Shown here: positions 49,991 through 58,562 of the stretch, in pieces | Layout of the letters: every line of letters starts with the position of its first letter | Position numbering within the stretch: position 1 is the first letter of the stretch | Assembly (NCBI RefSeq): GCF_900156055.1 | Contig: NZ_FTMQ01000001.1 | Coordinates: 372,001-436,000, forward strand | Origin: Rhizobium sp. RU33A | Lineage (GTDB): Bacteria; Pseudomonadota; Alphaproteobacteria; Rhizobiales; Rhizobiaceae | Length of the DNA stretch: 64,000 nucleotides | Direction: 5' to 3' | Notes under the pieces: model-generated | The model's database searches: none | Told to the model about the DNA's origin: nothing | The model's input: the letters and a program-made list of their open reading frames with translations, nothing else | Translations under genes and position numbers: made by a program

Positions 49991-50148
49991 CGGAAACCTC
50001 GCATTGGATGGCGGCCTTTTAGCGCATGTGCAGCCGGGATGGAATAATCGTCCCGCAATATAAGCGGCGCGTGACATGCTTCTTCTTCTCGTCGCATTGT
50101 CCACCGAAGATGCCGTGCTATATCAAGGCCACTGGATGAGGGGGCTCC

Positions 50149-50694
50149 ATGGAACGCGACGACATCGGCGGATTGCTGGCCCGGGTAGCCCTGCGGGACC
50201 GGAGCGCCTTTTCCTTGCTCTATGGTCGAATTTCGGCGAAACTTTTCGCCATCTGCATCCGTATGCTCAAAGACAGGGGAGAGGCCGAAGAGGCGCTCCA
50301 GGATGTGTTCGTCAAGATCTGGCACAAGGCCGGTAGCTATACGGGCGACGGCGACAATGCCTATCCATGGCTCTGCGCCATCGTCCGCTACCACTGCATT
50401 GATCGTCTTCGGGCGCGTCGACCGCAGGGGGAAGACATCGAGGCGGCGATCGATCTGGCGGATCTGGCACCAGATCCGGAGCAGCATGCGGTGCTCAGAT
50501 CCGAAGGCGGCCGCATTGACACATGCCTGGAGGCATTGGATCCTGATCGGGCGCTGGCGGTTCGCCAGGCCTATGTGGAAGGACTGTCCTATCAGGAGCT
50601 GGCGGATCATTTCGCCGTCCCCTTGAACACGATGCGCACATGGCTGCGACGCAGCCTTTTGAAACTGAGAGAGTGCATGGATGAGCACGCCTGA
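50149..50694 (+). CDS. ECF sigma factor
   Basis: 181 residues. Region 2 (AEEALQDVFVKIWHKAGSYTG, then WLCAIVRYHCIDRLRARR) reads -10 DNA; region 4 helix-turn-helix (VEGLSYQELADHFAVPLNTM, RTWLRRSLLKLRECM) reads -35. It overlaps its anti-sigma gene by 14 bases, so the two are made in step. A SigK/RskA-type pair is the nearest match. The stimulus is unknown; the fasciclin gene right after is a likely target. It starts 158 bases from the divergent argB start. Confidence 0.92.
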   Translation: MERDDIGGLLARVALRDRSAFSLLYGRISAKLFAICIRMLKDRGEAEEALQDVFVKIWHKAGSYTGDGDNAYPWLCAIVRYHCIDRLRARRPQGEDIEAAIDLADLAPDPEQHAVLRSEGGRIDTCLEALDPDRALAVRQAYVEGLSYQELADHFAVPLNTMRTWLRRSLLKLRECMDEHA

Positions 50695-51397
50695 CCAAAG
50701 CAAGAGAGACCGGTCGCGGGATGAAGTTCTCGCGGGCGAATATGTCCTCGGTGTCCTGAGCGGAACTGAGCGCCAGAAGGTGGACGCACGCCTGCGCCAC
50801 GACCGGCAGTTCGCCGCCATGGTCAAGCGCTGGGAAGAGAACCTCACCCAGTTCAACGACGATTACGCCGAGGCCTCACCGCCGGATCAGCTGTTTTCGA
50901 AGATCGAGGATCGTCTGTTCGCATCGCCGGCCGCAGTGGCGGCGGTGAAAGGCAGCCTGTGGAATTCGCTGGTGCTGTGGCGCGGACTGAGCTTCGCATC
51001 GATAGCCGCGCTCGGCCTCTTCGTCGGGTTCGACTATGCCGAACGCATTCGTCCAAAGCCGCAGGCCGCGCTGACGGCCGAACTTGCTGGCGAGAACCAG
51101 GCGATTGCCCTGCATGCGCGCTACGACGGGAACTCCGGCCGCCTCGCCGTGACACCGGTTGCCAGTGGCGGCGCAGATGAGAAGTCGCTCGAGCTCTGGC
51201 TCGTCGAGGGTGAACAGGCGCCGATCTCGCTCGGAGTATTGCCGCAGACCGGGCAAGGCGAACTCGATGTTCCCGAGGCTCTGCGCGCACGCCTGACCGA
51301 AGGTGTCGTGCTGGCCGTCAGCCTCGAGCCTTTCGGCGGATCGCCGACCGGACAGGCCACCGGGCCTGTCGTGGCGCTCGGCGAGGTTCGTCCCTGA
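50681..51397 (+). CDS. RskA-type anti-sigma factor
   Basis: 238 residues. Cytoplasmic N-terminal anti-sigma part (about 1-95, AGEYVLGVLSGTERQKVDAR), one membrane helix (about 101-118, RGLSFASIAALGLFVGF), and an extracytoplasmic RskA domain (ELWLVEGEQAPISLGVLP). No HxxxCxxC zinc motif. Such proteins hold the sigma factor at the membrane until proteolysis releases it; no site protease gene is adjacent. Confidence 0.9.
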   Translation: MSTPDQSKRDRSRDEVLAGEYVLGVLSGTERQKVDARLRHDRQFAAMVKRWEENLTQFNDDYAEASPPDQLFSKIEDRLFASPAAVAAVKGSLWNSLVLWRGLSFASIAALGLFVGFDYAERIRPKPQAALTAELAGENQAIALHARYDGNSGRLAVTPVASGGADEKSLELWLVEGEQAPISLGVLPQTGQGELDVPEALRARLTEGVVLAVSLEPFGGSPTGQATGPVVALGEVRP

Positions 51398-51430
51398 CGA
51401 AGAAATTCCATCACAAATTCAATGGTTTGT

Positions 51431-51464
51431 TTTCAGGCGGCCGAATTCTTCAAGCCGCCTGAAA
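51431..51464. repeat. 11-base inverted repeat after the anti-sigma gene
   Basis: TTTCAGGCGGC (51431-51441)/GCCGCCTGAAA (51454-51464) around 12 bases. The stem is perfect but no T-run follows, so it may be a weak terminator or an operator ahead of the fasciclin transcript. Confidence 0.55.
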
Positions 51465-51485
51465 CTTGTCTGAACGAGCCGCCGT

Positions 51486-51561
51486 CCTTGGTGGTGTTCC
51501 CGCTGAGGAACGCCCCGATGTCCCGCCCGAACCCGCAGGGACACGATCGAGAACACCAAGG
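51486..51561 (+). ncRNA. Possible three-way-junction leader of the fasciclin gene
   Basis: Closing stem CCTTGGTG (51486-51493)/CACCAAGG (51554-51561) encloses two hairpins: GTTCC-6-GGAAC (51496-51511) and TGTCCC-13-GGGACA (51519-51543). The AGAGGA ribosome site and ATG (51578) follow within 17 bases. An alternative pairing of GGTGTTC with GAACACC would open hairpin one, which could allow switching. No known riboswitch class was recognised. The structure was found by eye only. Confidence 0.35.
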
Positions 51562-51577
51562 ATAAGAGGAAACCGTA

Positions 51578-52135
51578 ATGTTCAAGACCGCTCTTCGCCC
51601 GCTCGCATTCTCCGCAGCCATCCTGGCAGGCGCTGCCGCAGCCTATGCCGCCAATCCGATGGTCGGCGGTGGTGAAATGCTCGAGACCAAGAACATCGTC
51701 GAAAACGCCGTCAACTCGAAGGATCACACGACGCTTGTTGCCGCCGTCCAGGCAGCCGGTCTCGTTGAAACCCTGTCGGGCGCCGGTCCGTTCACCGTCT
51801 TCGCTCCGACCAACGATGCCTTTGCCAAGCTGCCGGCCGGCACGGTCGACACGCTCTTGAAGCCGGAAAACAAGGAACAGCTCACCAAGGTCCTGACCTG
51901 CCACGTCGTGGCGTCGGAAGTGATGGCGGAAGCCCTCGTCAAGATGATCTCCGACAATGGCGGTGAAGCCGATGTGGCGACCGTCGGCGGCTGCGTGCTG
52001 AAGGGCAAGGCGGCTGATGGCAAGGTGACGCTGACCGACGAGAACGGTGGCGTCTCGACCGTGACCATTGCCGACGTGAAGCAGTCTAACGGCGTCATTC
52101 ACGTAGTCGACGCGGTGATCCTGCCCAAGATGTAA
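51578..52135 (+). CDS. Exported fasciclin-domain protein
   Basis: 185 residues. Signal peptide about 1-24 (ending AAAYA). One fasciclin domain with the H1 and H2 boxes: FTVFAPTNDAFAKLPAGTV near 68 and NGVIHVVDAVILPKM at the end. In bacteria such proteins sit outside the cell or in the periplasm and are linked to adhesion or envelope stress; in several lineages they are paired with an ECF sigma/anti-sigma set, as here. Two Cys (CHVV, GGCVL) might form a disulfide. Confidence 0.93.
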   Translation: MFKTALRPLAFSAAILAGAAAAYAANPMVGGGEMLETKNIVENAVNSKDHTTLVAAVQAAGLVETLSGAGPFTVFAPTNDAFAKLPAGTVDTLLKPENKEQLTKVLTCHVVASEVMAEALVKMISDNGGEADVATVGGCVLKGKAADGKVTLTDENGGVSTVTIADVKQSNGVIHVVDAVILPKM

Positions 52136-52179
52136 GAAATACGGTTCGGCCCGGTCTCCGCCTGACAGGGCCGACCTAA

Positions 52180-52206
52180 TCGGAGCCTGAGCGTCAAAGG
52201 CTCCGA
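52180..52206. terminator. Hairpin between fasciclin and engB
   Basis: TCGGAGCC (52180-52187)/GGCTCCGA (52199-52206), perfect eight-base stem overlapping the end of engB, between convergent genes. A second GC stem (CGGCCC.../...GGGCCG) precedes it. No strong T-run, so efficiency is uncertain. Confidence 0.55.
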
Positions 52207-52853
52207 CCGATGGCCTCGCTGATTGCCCCGCGCAATTGGTCGAGGCCATCACCTTTTTCAGAGGATGTCGACAGCACGCCCGGGAAAGCGGCAGGCCGCT
52301 TCTTGATCTTTTCCTGTGTCTCCGCGATCAGCTTCGGCACGGCGGGAGCCTTGATCTTGTCGGTCTTGGTGAGCACGATCTGGTAGGAGACGGCGGCCTT
52401 GTCGAGCAGGCCGAGCACTTCCTCGTCGTTCTTCTTCAGGCCATGGCGGCTGTCGATCAGCACATAGACGCGCTTCAGCGTCGCGCGACCCCGAAGATAA
52501 TCGAAAACCAGCTTCGTCCAGGCATCCACGTGTTCCTTCGGCGCCTGGGCATAGCCGTAGCCGGGCATGTCGACGAGTGCCATCGGCGGCAGGTCTCCGG
52601 CGCCGCCGGAATAGCCGTCGGGCACGAAGTAGTTGAGCTCCTGCGTGCGACCGGGCGTGTTCGACGTGCGCGCCAGACCCTTCTGGCCGACGAGCGCATT
52701 GATCAGCGACGACTTGCCGACATTCGAGCGCCCGGCAAAGGCCACTTCGAGTGGGCCTTCCGGCGGCAGGAATTCCATCGACGGCACGCCGCGGATGAAG
52801 ATCCAGGGGCGGCCGAAAAGCGGCTGGTCGGGTTTGTCGTGTATCTCGGTCAT
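52194..52853 (-). CDS. engB: Ribosome-biogenesis GTPase EngB (YihA/YsxC)
   Basis: Essential GTPase for large-subunit assembly. 219 residues with G1 [18 protein letters not shown] near residue 34, G2/G3 [10 protein letters not shown] and VDMPGYGYA, and G4 LTKTDK near 160. The order engB, DMT transporter, yidC, rnpA, rpmH on this strand is a variant of the usual alphaproteobacterial run, with the transporter inserted. Confidence 0.96.
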   Translation of the reverse strand: MTEIHDKPDQPLFGRPWIFIRGVPSMEFLPPEGPLEVAFAGRSNVGKSSLINALVGQKGLARTSNTPGRTQELNYFVPDGYSGGAGDLPPMALVDMPGYGYAQAPKEHVDAWTKLVFDYLRGRATLKRVYVLIDSRHGLKKNDEEVLGLLDKAAVSYQIVLTKTDKIKAPAVPKLIAETQEKIKKRPAAFPGVLSTSSEKGDGLDQLRGAISEAIGRSL

Positions 52854-52901
52854 GGGCTGGCCTTTCGTCAGCGGGACAGATCCGGGTTTTGGCCCGGAAA
52901 G

Positions 52902-53810
52902 TCAAGCCGCAGCGGTCGGGACCGGACGCGAGGCCTGCCGCGCATGGCTGATCAGATAGGTAAACAGGGCGGCCATGACGAGCGCGCCTCCGATGATCGT
53001 GCGCCCCGACGGGACCTCGTTGTGCAGAAGGACCATCCAGACCGGCGCAAGGATCATCTCGGCGGTACCCAGCAACGCCGCGAGTGCCGAGGGGATCATT
53101 CGGGCACCGGTGACGTAGAGCGCCATGCCGAGCCCGAGATTGAGGGCGCCGAAGCAGAAGAGCAAAGTGAGATCGTGGAAGCCGACGGCAAAGGCACCGG
53201 CCTGGGTGGCGGCAATCGCGGATGCGATGAAGGATCCGCCACAGGCAGCCGGCGTCATGCGGATGCCGGGATAGCGGCGGGTTACCACCGTCATGCAGGC
53301 GAAGATCGCCGGGATCGCCGCGGCCAGCGTCAGCCCGAGGATCGAGCCCCCGTCACCGATCGATGCCGAGACCATGATGCCGACGCCGAGGATGACCGCT
53401 GCGATAGCACCCCAGGTGACCGGCGTAATCGGTTCGCCGAGCACGACGCGCGCGAGAAGGGCTGCAAAGAGCGGGATGGATGCCATGAACAGCACGACAT
53501 TGGCCACCGGTGTCATGGTGACGGCGAGCACGAAGAAGGTCGAGACAAGGGCAAAACCCACGGCTATGCAGAAGCCCGGCCAGCCCATGGCGCGGAACAG
53601 GCGGATCGTGCCATCGATCCGGTCACGGATCAGCATGAAGGCGAGGAGAAAGAGCCCGGCAAACAGGCAGCGCCAGAACACGATCGTCCAGCCATCGGCG
53701 ACGCCGATGAAGCGCTGGATCGCTCCGCCATAGCTCCAGGCGACTGCCGAGCCGGCAACGAGAGCAATACCAAGCCAGGAGCGCTGTGTGGAGGAGGATA
53801 TGTCTGCCAT
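52902..53810 (-). CDS. EamA/DMT-family transporter between engB and yidC
   Basis: 302 residues, ten hydrophobic helices in two EamA repeats (SAVAWSYGGAIQRFIG start; second repeat ending with LLGTAEMILAPVWMVLLHNE). The last motif with E then P is family-typical. Substrate unknown. A terminator lies between it and the yidC stop, so it is probably a separate unit inserted in the conserved block. Confidence 0.88.
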   Translation of the reverse strand: MADISSSTQRSWLGIALVAGSAVAWSYGGAIQRFIGVADGWTIVFWRCLFAGLFLLAFMLIRDRIDGTIRLFRAMGWPGFCIAVGFALVSTFFVLAVTMTPVANVVLFMASIPLFAALLARVVLGEPITPVTWGAIAAVILGVGIMVSASIGDGGSILGLTLAAAIPAIFACMTVVTRRYPGIRMTPAACGGSFIASAIAATQAGAFAVGFHDLTLLFCFGALNLGLGMALYVTGARMIPSALAALLGTAEMILAPVWMVLLHNEVPSGRTIIGGALVMAALFTYLISHARQASRPVPTAAA

Positions 53811-53834
53811 GGGCCTGAATCTCGATCACCATAG

Positions 53835-53861
53835 AAAAAGCCCCGGCATGGCCGGGGCTTT
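53835..53861 (-). terminator. Terminator after yidC
   Basis: AAAGCCCCGGC-ATG-GCCGGGGCTTT (53837-53861), a perfect 11-base stem. On the minus strand it is followed by five T (complement of 53835-53839), so it ends the rpmH-rnpA-yidC message. Confidence 0.9.
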
Positions 53862-53866
53862 GCGTA

Positions 53867-55663
53867 TCACTTGGTCTGGGCCGGTTTACGCCGGAACATG
53901 TTGGCGATGTTCTTGAACAGCTCGATCTCCACGCCGTGGCGCTTCATGATCAAGGCCTGCTGCAGGATCGACAGCGTGTTGTTCCACGCCCAGTAGATCA
54001 CCAGGCCGGCGGGGAACGTGCCGAGCATGAAGGTGAAGACAACGGGCATCCAGTTGAACAGCATCGCCTGGGTCGGATCCGGCGGCGTCGGGTTCATGCG
54101 CATCTGGACCCACATGGTCACGCCCATGATGAGCGGCCAGACGCCGATCATCAGGAAGAGCGGCGGCGAGAAGGGAAGCAGACCGAACAGGTTGAACAAG
54201 CTCGTCGGATCGGGAGCGGAGAGATCCTGGATCCAGCCGAAGAACGGCGCGTGGCGCATTTCGATCGTGACGTAGATGACCTTGTAGAGCGCGAAGAAGA
54301 CCGGGATCTGCAGGAGTACCGGCCAGCAGCCGGCCACCGGATTGATCTTCTCTTCCTTGTAGAGCGCCATCATCGCCTGCTGCAGGCCCATGCGGTCGTC
54401 GGCATACTTTGTCTTCAGTTCTTCGAGCTTCGGCTGCACACGCTTCATGTTGGCCATGGAGGCGTACTGCTTGTTGGCGAGCGGGAAGAACAACAGCTTG
54501 ACGACGATGGTGGTGAGCAGGATGGCCACGCCGAAATTGCCGACGAGATGGAAGAAGTAGTCCATCAGGTGGAACATTGGCTTGGTGATGAAGTAGAACC
54601 AGCCCCAGTCGATCATCAGATCGAACTTCGGAATGCCAAGGCTTTCCTGGTAGCTGTCGATGACCGGAACCTGCTTGGCACCGGCAAACAAGAGGGTCTT
54701 GACCGAGGTGCTCTGGCCAGCCGGAATGCTGACGGCATCGTTCTTGTAATCGGCCTGGAAACGGGTCTGGCCGTCGGTGAAGTAGGAGAAACGCGATTCG
54801 TAGGGCAGGGTCTGCTGCGGAATGAGCGACGTGGCCCAGTACTTGTCAGTGATGCCGAGCCAGCCACCGGTGGCCTTCGCGTTGGTGATCGCCTCTTCCT
54901 CGACATCCGAGTAGTCGTGCTCGGCAAGGCTGCCTTCGGCGCCGAGAACGCCGAGGAAACCTTCATGCAGAACGAAGATCGAAGGCGTGGACGGCTTGTT
55001 GTAGCGGGTCACGCGGCCATAGGGTGCAAGGCTTGCGGAGGCCGCGCCATTGTTGACGATCTGATCTTCGATGGTGAACATGTAATGTTCGTCGACGGCG
55101 ATCGTGCGGGTAAAGGTCAGGCCGGCTTCATTGGTGAAGCTCAGCGTAAGAGGTGTCGCCTCGGTCAGCTTTGCGCCTTCGGGTGCCGTCCAAACGGTGT
55201 TGGGGCCCGGAACGGAACCGGCATTTTCGCCAGAGATAAAGCCGAGTTCGGCAAAATAGCCGTCCCGGGTTTCGGCCGGATTGAACAGGGTAACGATCGG
55301 GCTCGTCGGATCGACGGTCTCGCGGTACTGTCGCAGCTTCAGGTCGTCGAAGCGGGCACCGGTCAGATTGATGGAGCCGACGAGATCCTGGGTGTCGATC
55401 TCGACGCGGGCCGTCCGGGCCACGGCGGCATCGCGGCTTGCTTCCGGATTGGCGGCCGCACCCGCTGGCAAGCTGCCGTCAACCGTGGCTGCAGGGCTTG
55501 TCGCCTGCTGCTCGGCCTGCTGCGCCTGCTGCTGGGCGATCTGCGCCTCCTGAGCCTGACGCTGAGCCTCGATACGCGGGTTCATGTAGAAGAACTGCCA
55601 GGCGAGGACGATCACCACCGATAAGGCAATCGCGATGAAATAGTTGCGGTTGTTCTGCATCAC
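53867..55663 (-). CDS. yidC: Membrane protein insertase YidC
   Basis: Inserts and folds inner-membrane proteins with or without SecYEG. 598 residues: N-terminal helix (about 5-23), Ala/Gln-rich linker ([20 protein letters not shown]), large periplasmic beta domain to about 350, then five core helices ([40 protein letters not shown]) and a basic C-terminal tail. The start overlaps rnpA by four bases. Confidence 0.97.
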   Translation of the reverse strand: MMQNNRNYFIAIALSVVIVLAWQFFYMNPRIEAQRQAQEAQIAQQQAQQAEQQATSPAATVDGSLPAGAAANPEASRDAAVARTARVEIDTQDLVGSINLTGARFDDLKLRQYRETVDPTSPIVTLFNPAETRDGYFAELGFISGENAGSVPGPNTVWTAPEGAKLTEATPLTLSFTNEAGLTFTRTIAVDEHYMFTIEDQIVNNGAASASLAPYGRVTRYNKPSTPSIFVLHEGFLGVLGAEGSLAEHDYSDVEEEAITNAKATGGWLGITDKYWATSLIPQQTLPYESRFSYFTDGQTRFQADYKNDAVSIPAGQSTSVKTLLFAGAKQVPVIDSYQESLGIPKFDLMIDWGWFYFITKPMFHLMDYFFHLVGNFGVAILLTTIVVKLLFFPLANKQYASMANMKRVQPKLEELKTKYADDRMGLQQAMMALYKEEKINPVAGCWPVLLQIPVFFALYKVIYVTIEMRHAPFFGWIQDLSAPDPTSLFNLFGLLPFSPPLFLMIGVWPLIMGVTMWVQMRMNPTPPDPTQAMLFNWMPVVFTFMLGTFPAGLVIYWAWNNTLSILQQALIMKRHGVEIELFKNIANMFRRKPAQTK

Positions 55664-56049
55664 TCTTTCCTGGGAGCGGTCTTGTTCGACCGGGAGTTAT
55701 TCGTCTGGCGGTTTTCGATGCGCAGGACCAATTGCCGAGACAATTGATCGAAAGGCACATCGAGTACCTCGCGCCGGGCGACAATGACATAGTCGTGTCC
55801 CGGCTGCATTGCAAACGCCGCATTCAGTCGCACGGCTTCTTTCAGCCTGCGCCGCATGCGGTTACGTTCCACTGCATTGCCGTGTTTCTTGGTGACTGTG
55901 AAGCCCACGCGGGGCGGCGCGTCATCCTTGCGGTCGAGAACCTCCAGAAGGAAGGTGCGGCCCTTGCGCGCTTCGCCGTGCCTGACGGCGAGAAACTGAG
56001 GCCGGCTCTTGAGCCGGCCAACAGATGTCTTGGAGTCCGTGGACGTCAT
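55660..56049 (-). CDS. rnpA: Ribonuclease P protein component
   Basis: Binds the RNase P RNA and helps cut tRNA 5' leaders. 129 residues with the RNA-binding RNR motif in [18 protein letters not shown] near residues 58-75 and the central cleft [10 protein letters not shown]. Basic throughout. Between rpmH (32 bases upstream) and yidC. Confidence 0.95.
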   Translation of the reverse strand: MTSTDSKTSVGRLKSRPQFLAVRHGEARKGRTFLLEVLDRKDDAPPRVGFTVTKKHGNAVERNRMRRRLKEAVRLNAAFAMQPGHDYVIVARREVLDVPFDQLSRQLVLRIENRQTNNSRSNKTAPRKE

Positions 56050-56081
56050 GGGCCCGTCAGTCTCGTCGGGCTCATCCGGCC

Positions 56082-56219
56082 TTAGGCCGAGAGCTTCGCG
56101 CGACCGCGACCGCGGCGTGCGTTGAGGACCTGACGGCCGCCCTTGGTGGCCATACGCGCACGGAAACCGTGGCGGCGCTTGCGAACAAGCTTGGAAGGTT
56201 GGAAAGTACGCTTCGACAT
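56082..56219 (-). CDS. rpmH: 50S ribosomal protein L34
   Basis: 45 residues, read as [20 protein letters not shown] followed by [20 protein letters not shown] and AKLSA. This is the complete L34, one residue longer at the start than the usual MKRT(Y/F)QPS. Highly basic. First gene of the rpmH-rnpA-yidC run. Confidence 0.97.
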   Translation of the reverse strand: MSKRTFQPSKLVRKRRHGFRARMATKGGRQVLNARRGRGRAKLSA

Positions 56220-56328
56220 TTATTTAATACCGCGGTGTGCGGCCCTTCTTGGATGTGCAAATTGCAACAGCGTTTTGGTTCGTCGCACGGGTGAGCGCCG
56301 CCGGGCGCATGTATCCGAACGTGCGCGG

Positions 56329-56357
56329 CTTATAGTGTCAGGGCGCACAGGAGTCAA
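56329..56357 (-). promoter_or_regulatory. Sigma-70 promoter of rpmH
   Basis: On the minus strand TTGACT (56357-56352), exactly 17 bases, then TATAAG (56334-56329): near-consensus hexamers. It predicts a leader of about 100 bases before the rpmH ATG, long enough for regulation by L34 or a stem in the leader. Confidence 0.85.
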
Positions 56358-56461
56358 TCAGGCGGCTTTTTGGCCTCTATCTGGTGAATAAAGGCGAAAA
56401 ACCGCGTCTCGCCACACATCCGCCACGCCGGCTCCATCGTTAATACTGGTGAGTATGCCGA

Positions 56462-56485
56462 GAACATGACCAAACTTTCATGTTC
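56462..56485. promoter_or_regulatory. Inverted repeat upstream of the histidine kinase
   Basis: GAACATGA-CCAAACTT-TCATGTTC, perfect eight-base arms, 110 bases before the kinase ATG. A smaller dyad, CTTCAC-ACTGAC-GTGAAG, follows at 56522-56539. The rest of the 376-base gap (56220-56595) shows only the rpmH promoter. Confidence 0.45.
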
Positions 56486-56595
56486 CTTCGCGGCTTTCGC
56501 GTGATACGCATGAGAAGACAGCTTCACACTGACGTGAAGTCGTGCCGGAAGGCGCCATAATTGGGGCAGGCCGGGACGTCAAGGAATGAGGGCCG

Positions 56596-58083
56596 ATGCT
56601 CGACCGGCAGGACAATCATCTGCAGGCCGACCTCTCCGGGGGGTATGCCATGCCGTCCCGCATCAGGGGACTATCCGGCAAGCTCCTGTGGCTGACAATC
56701 GCCTTCGTCATGCTGGCTGAAATCCTGATCTTTGCACCGTCCGTTGCCACGATGCGCCAGCGCTGGCTGCAGGACCGGCTTAACACGGCGGCTGCCGCCG
56801 GAGTGGTGATCGATGGACTCCAGCCGCTCGAACTGCCCCGTGGTGTTCAGGAAGATACACTGACGACCACGGGTACGAAGGCCATCGTGCTTCGCAAGGA
56901 CGGCACCTCACGCTTGCTTGCCGTGACCGAGATGCCAAGCGAAGTGGACGCTGCCTTCGACCTCTCGGATTACTCTGAGCTCGGATCGATCCGCGACGCC
57001 TTCTACACACTGTTCTTCGGCGGTGACCGCCTTTTGCGCGTCTACGGCCCCATCGCGGAGGGCAGTGACGTCATGGTCGAGATCGTCATGGACGAAGCGC
57101 CGCTGCGCAAGGCCATGCTCGGCTATGCCCGCAACATCCTCTTCATCTCCTTGATTATTTCCGTTATTGCTGCAGTGCTGATGTTCCTGGCGATCAATCG
57201 CGTGATGATCATGCCGGTGAGGCGTCTGGCCCGCAGCATGCAGGTGTTCGCGGAAAATCCTGAAGATCCCACCCGCGTGTTGCCACCGACCGTCGGAAAT
57301 GACGAGATCGCGGTTGCGGGGCGTCACCTTTCACGGATGCAGGACCAGTTGCAGAAGACGCTGCGCCAACAGAAGACGCTCGCTGACCTTGGTCTCGCCG
57401 TCTCCAAGATCAATCACGACATGCGCAACATCCTGGCTTCGGCTCAGCTGATGTCCGACCGTCTGGTCGATGTCGATGATCCCCTGGTGAAGAGCTTCGC
57501 CCCCAAGCTCTTGCGGACCATAGATCGCGCCGTCGGCTATACCAGCGAAGTTCTCTCCTATGGCCAGACCTCGGAAGCCGAACCGCGCCGTCGCCGCTTC
57601 CTCTTGTCGGAAGTCTGTCAGGAGGTTCGGGATCTCCTGCATCTGAGCCACGAGGCGGGTATCGAATTCGTTGACACGATCGGTCCTGACATCGAGGTGG
57701 ACGCTGATAGCGAGCAACTCTTTCGCGTCATTCACAACATCTGCCGCAACGCCATCCAGGCGCTGGCCACGTTCACGCCCGACGATCCCGAGCATGTCCG
57801 GCGCATCACCGTATCCGCCCAGCGAACCGGTTCTGTCGTAGCCATCGTCATCGACGACACTGGCCCCGGCATGCCGCGCAAGGCGCGGGAGAATCTGTTT
57901 ACTGCCTTCCGTGGTTCGGCACGGTCCGGCGGCACGGGCCTCGGCCTGGCGATTGCCCGCGAGCTTGTGATCGCCCATGGTGGAACGATCGCGCTTGTGG
58001 AAAAACCGGGTCCCGGCACTATGTTCCGCGTCGAAATCCCAGACAGGCCAGTGGCTCTCGACGATTGGCGCGCCCGCGCCTGA
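56596..58083 (+). CDS. Orphan membrane sensor histidine kinase
   Basis: 495 residues. Two membrane helices (about 28-48 and 176-199) flank a periplasmic sensor of about 125 residues, followed by HAMP, an H-box with H274 in SKINHDMRNILASAQLM, and the ATPase with N-box IHNICRNAIQAL near 379, G1 DDTGPGMP and G2 GTGLGLAIAREL. The His box INHDMRN is unusual (commonly HELRTP), placing it among HisKA-variant kinases. No response regulator is adjacent. Ligand unknown. Confidence 0.92.
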   Translation: MLDRQDNHLQADLSGGYAMPSRIRGLSGKLLWLTIAFVMLAEILIFAPSVATMRQRWLQDRLNTAAAAGVVIDGLQPLELPRGVQEDTLTTTGTKAIVLRKDGTSRLLAVTEMPSEVDAAFDLSDYSELGSIRDAFYTLFFGGDRLLRVYGPIAEGSDVMVEIVMDEAPLRKAMLGYARNILFISLIISVIAAVLMFLAINRVMIMPVRRLARSMQVFAENPEDPTRVLPPTVGNDEIAVAGRHLSRMQDQLQKTLRQQKTLADLGLAVSKINHDMRNILASAQLMSDRLVDVDDPLVKSFAPKLLRTIDRAVGYTSEVLSYGQTSEAEPRRRRFLLSEVCQEVRDLLHLSHEAGIEFVDTIGPDIEVDADSEQLFRVIHNICRNAIQALATFTPDDPEHVRRITVSAQRTGSVVAIVIDDTGPGMPRKARENLFTAFRGSARSGGTGLGLAIARELVIAHGGTIALVEKPGPGTMFRVEIPDRPVALDDWRARA

Positions 58084-58137
58084 GGCCGTCCGGCGAGCCA
58101 CGTGACAGGAAAATGACTCTTTTTTCGAAAAGGGCGC

Positions 58138-58166
58138 TTGCATTCCGGATCATCCCGCTTTAGAGG
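58138..58166 (+). promoter_or_regulatory. Possible tRNA-Arg promoter
   Basis: TTGCAT (58138-58143), 17 bases, TAGAGG (58161-58166), 33 bases before the mature tRNA 5' end. The -10 is weak, the spacing right. Confidence 0.4.
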
Positions 58167-58198
58167 ATCGCCAACGCCGACGGACAGTCGGCTGGCAC

Positions 58199-58275
58199 GC
58201 ACCCGTAGCTCAGCTGGATAGAGCACCAGACTACGAATCTGGGGGTCAGGAGTTCGAATCTCTTCGGGTGCGCCA
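58199..58275 (+). tRNA. tRNA-Arg(ACG)
   Basis: 77 bases including encoded CCA. Acceptor GCACCCG/CGGGTGC, D-arm GCTC/GAGC, anticodon stem CCAGA/TCTGG with loop CTACGAA (anticodon ACG), variable GGGTC, T-arm AGGAG/CTCTT with loop TTCGAAT. A34 must be deaminated to inosine by TadA to read CGU, CGC and CGA. No integrase or repeat of its 3' end is seen nearby, so no integrated element uses it here. Confidence 0.97.
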
Positions 58276-58562
58276 TTTCCTCTCCTTTTCATGATTGCAT
58301 GGTCGTCGGCGTAAGCTGACCAAGGGCAAGATCATTCCCGTGAAGCTCCGTGCGGCTTAATCGCGGGTGATCGCCAAAGCTGCTTTTACAAACACGCAAT
58401 AAAAGCACTTGGATATCTCGTTCCCCTGATTTAACAGGGCGCCGGCAACGTTGCAGGTCGCCACCTGTGATGTATCCCCTTGAGATGTCGCATAAGCTTG
58501 TGCTCTTGAAGGGCAGGGGCCCGTTTTCGCGACGGGCTGGTCGACCGTCATGGGGGAATGAC

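Noticed and set aside
56082-56595. Replication origin near rpmH
   Set aside because: rpmH marks oriC in many bacteria, but no dnaA, dnaN, gidA or DnaA-box cluster is seen here, and in rhizobia the origin lies elsewhere (by hemE/dnaA).
57732-58292. Minus-strand frame beginning MKRRGNGAPEEIRTPDPQIR over the tRNA-Arg gene
   Set aside because: EEIRTPDPQIRSLVLYPAEL is the well-known false protein read antisense to a tRNA. The frame also covers the 3' end of the histidine kinase.
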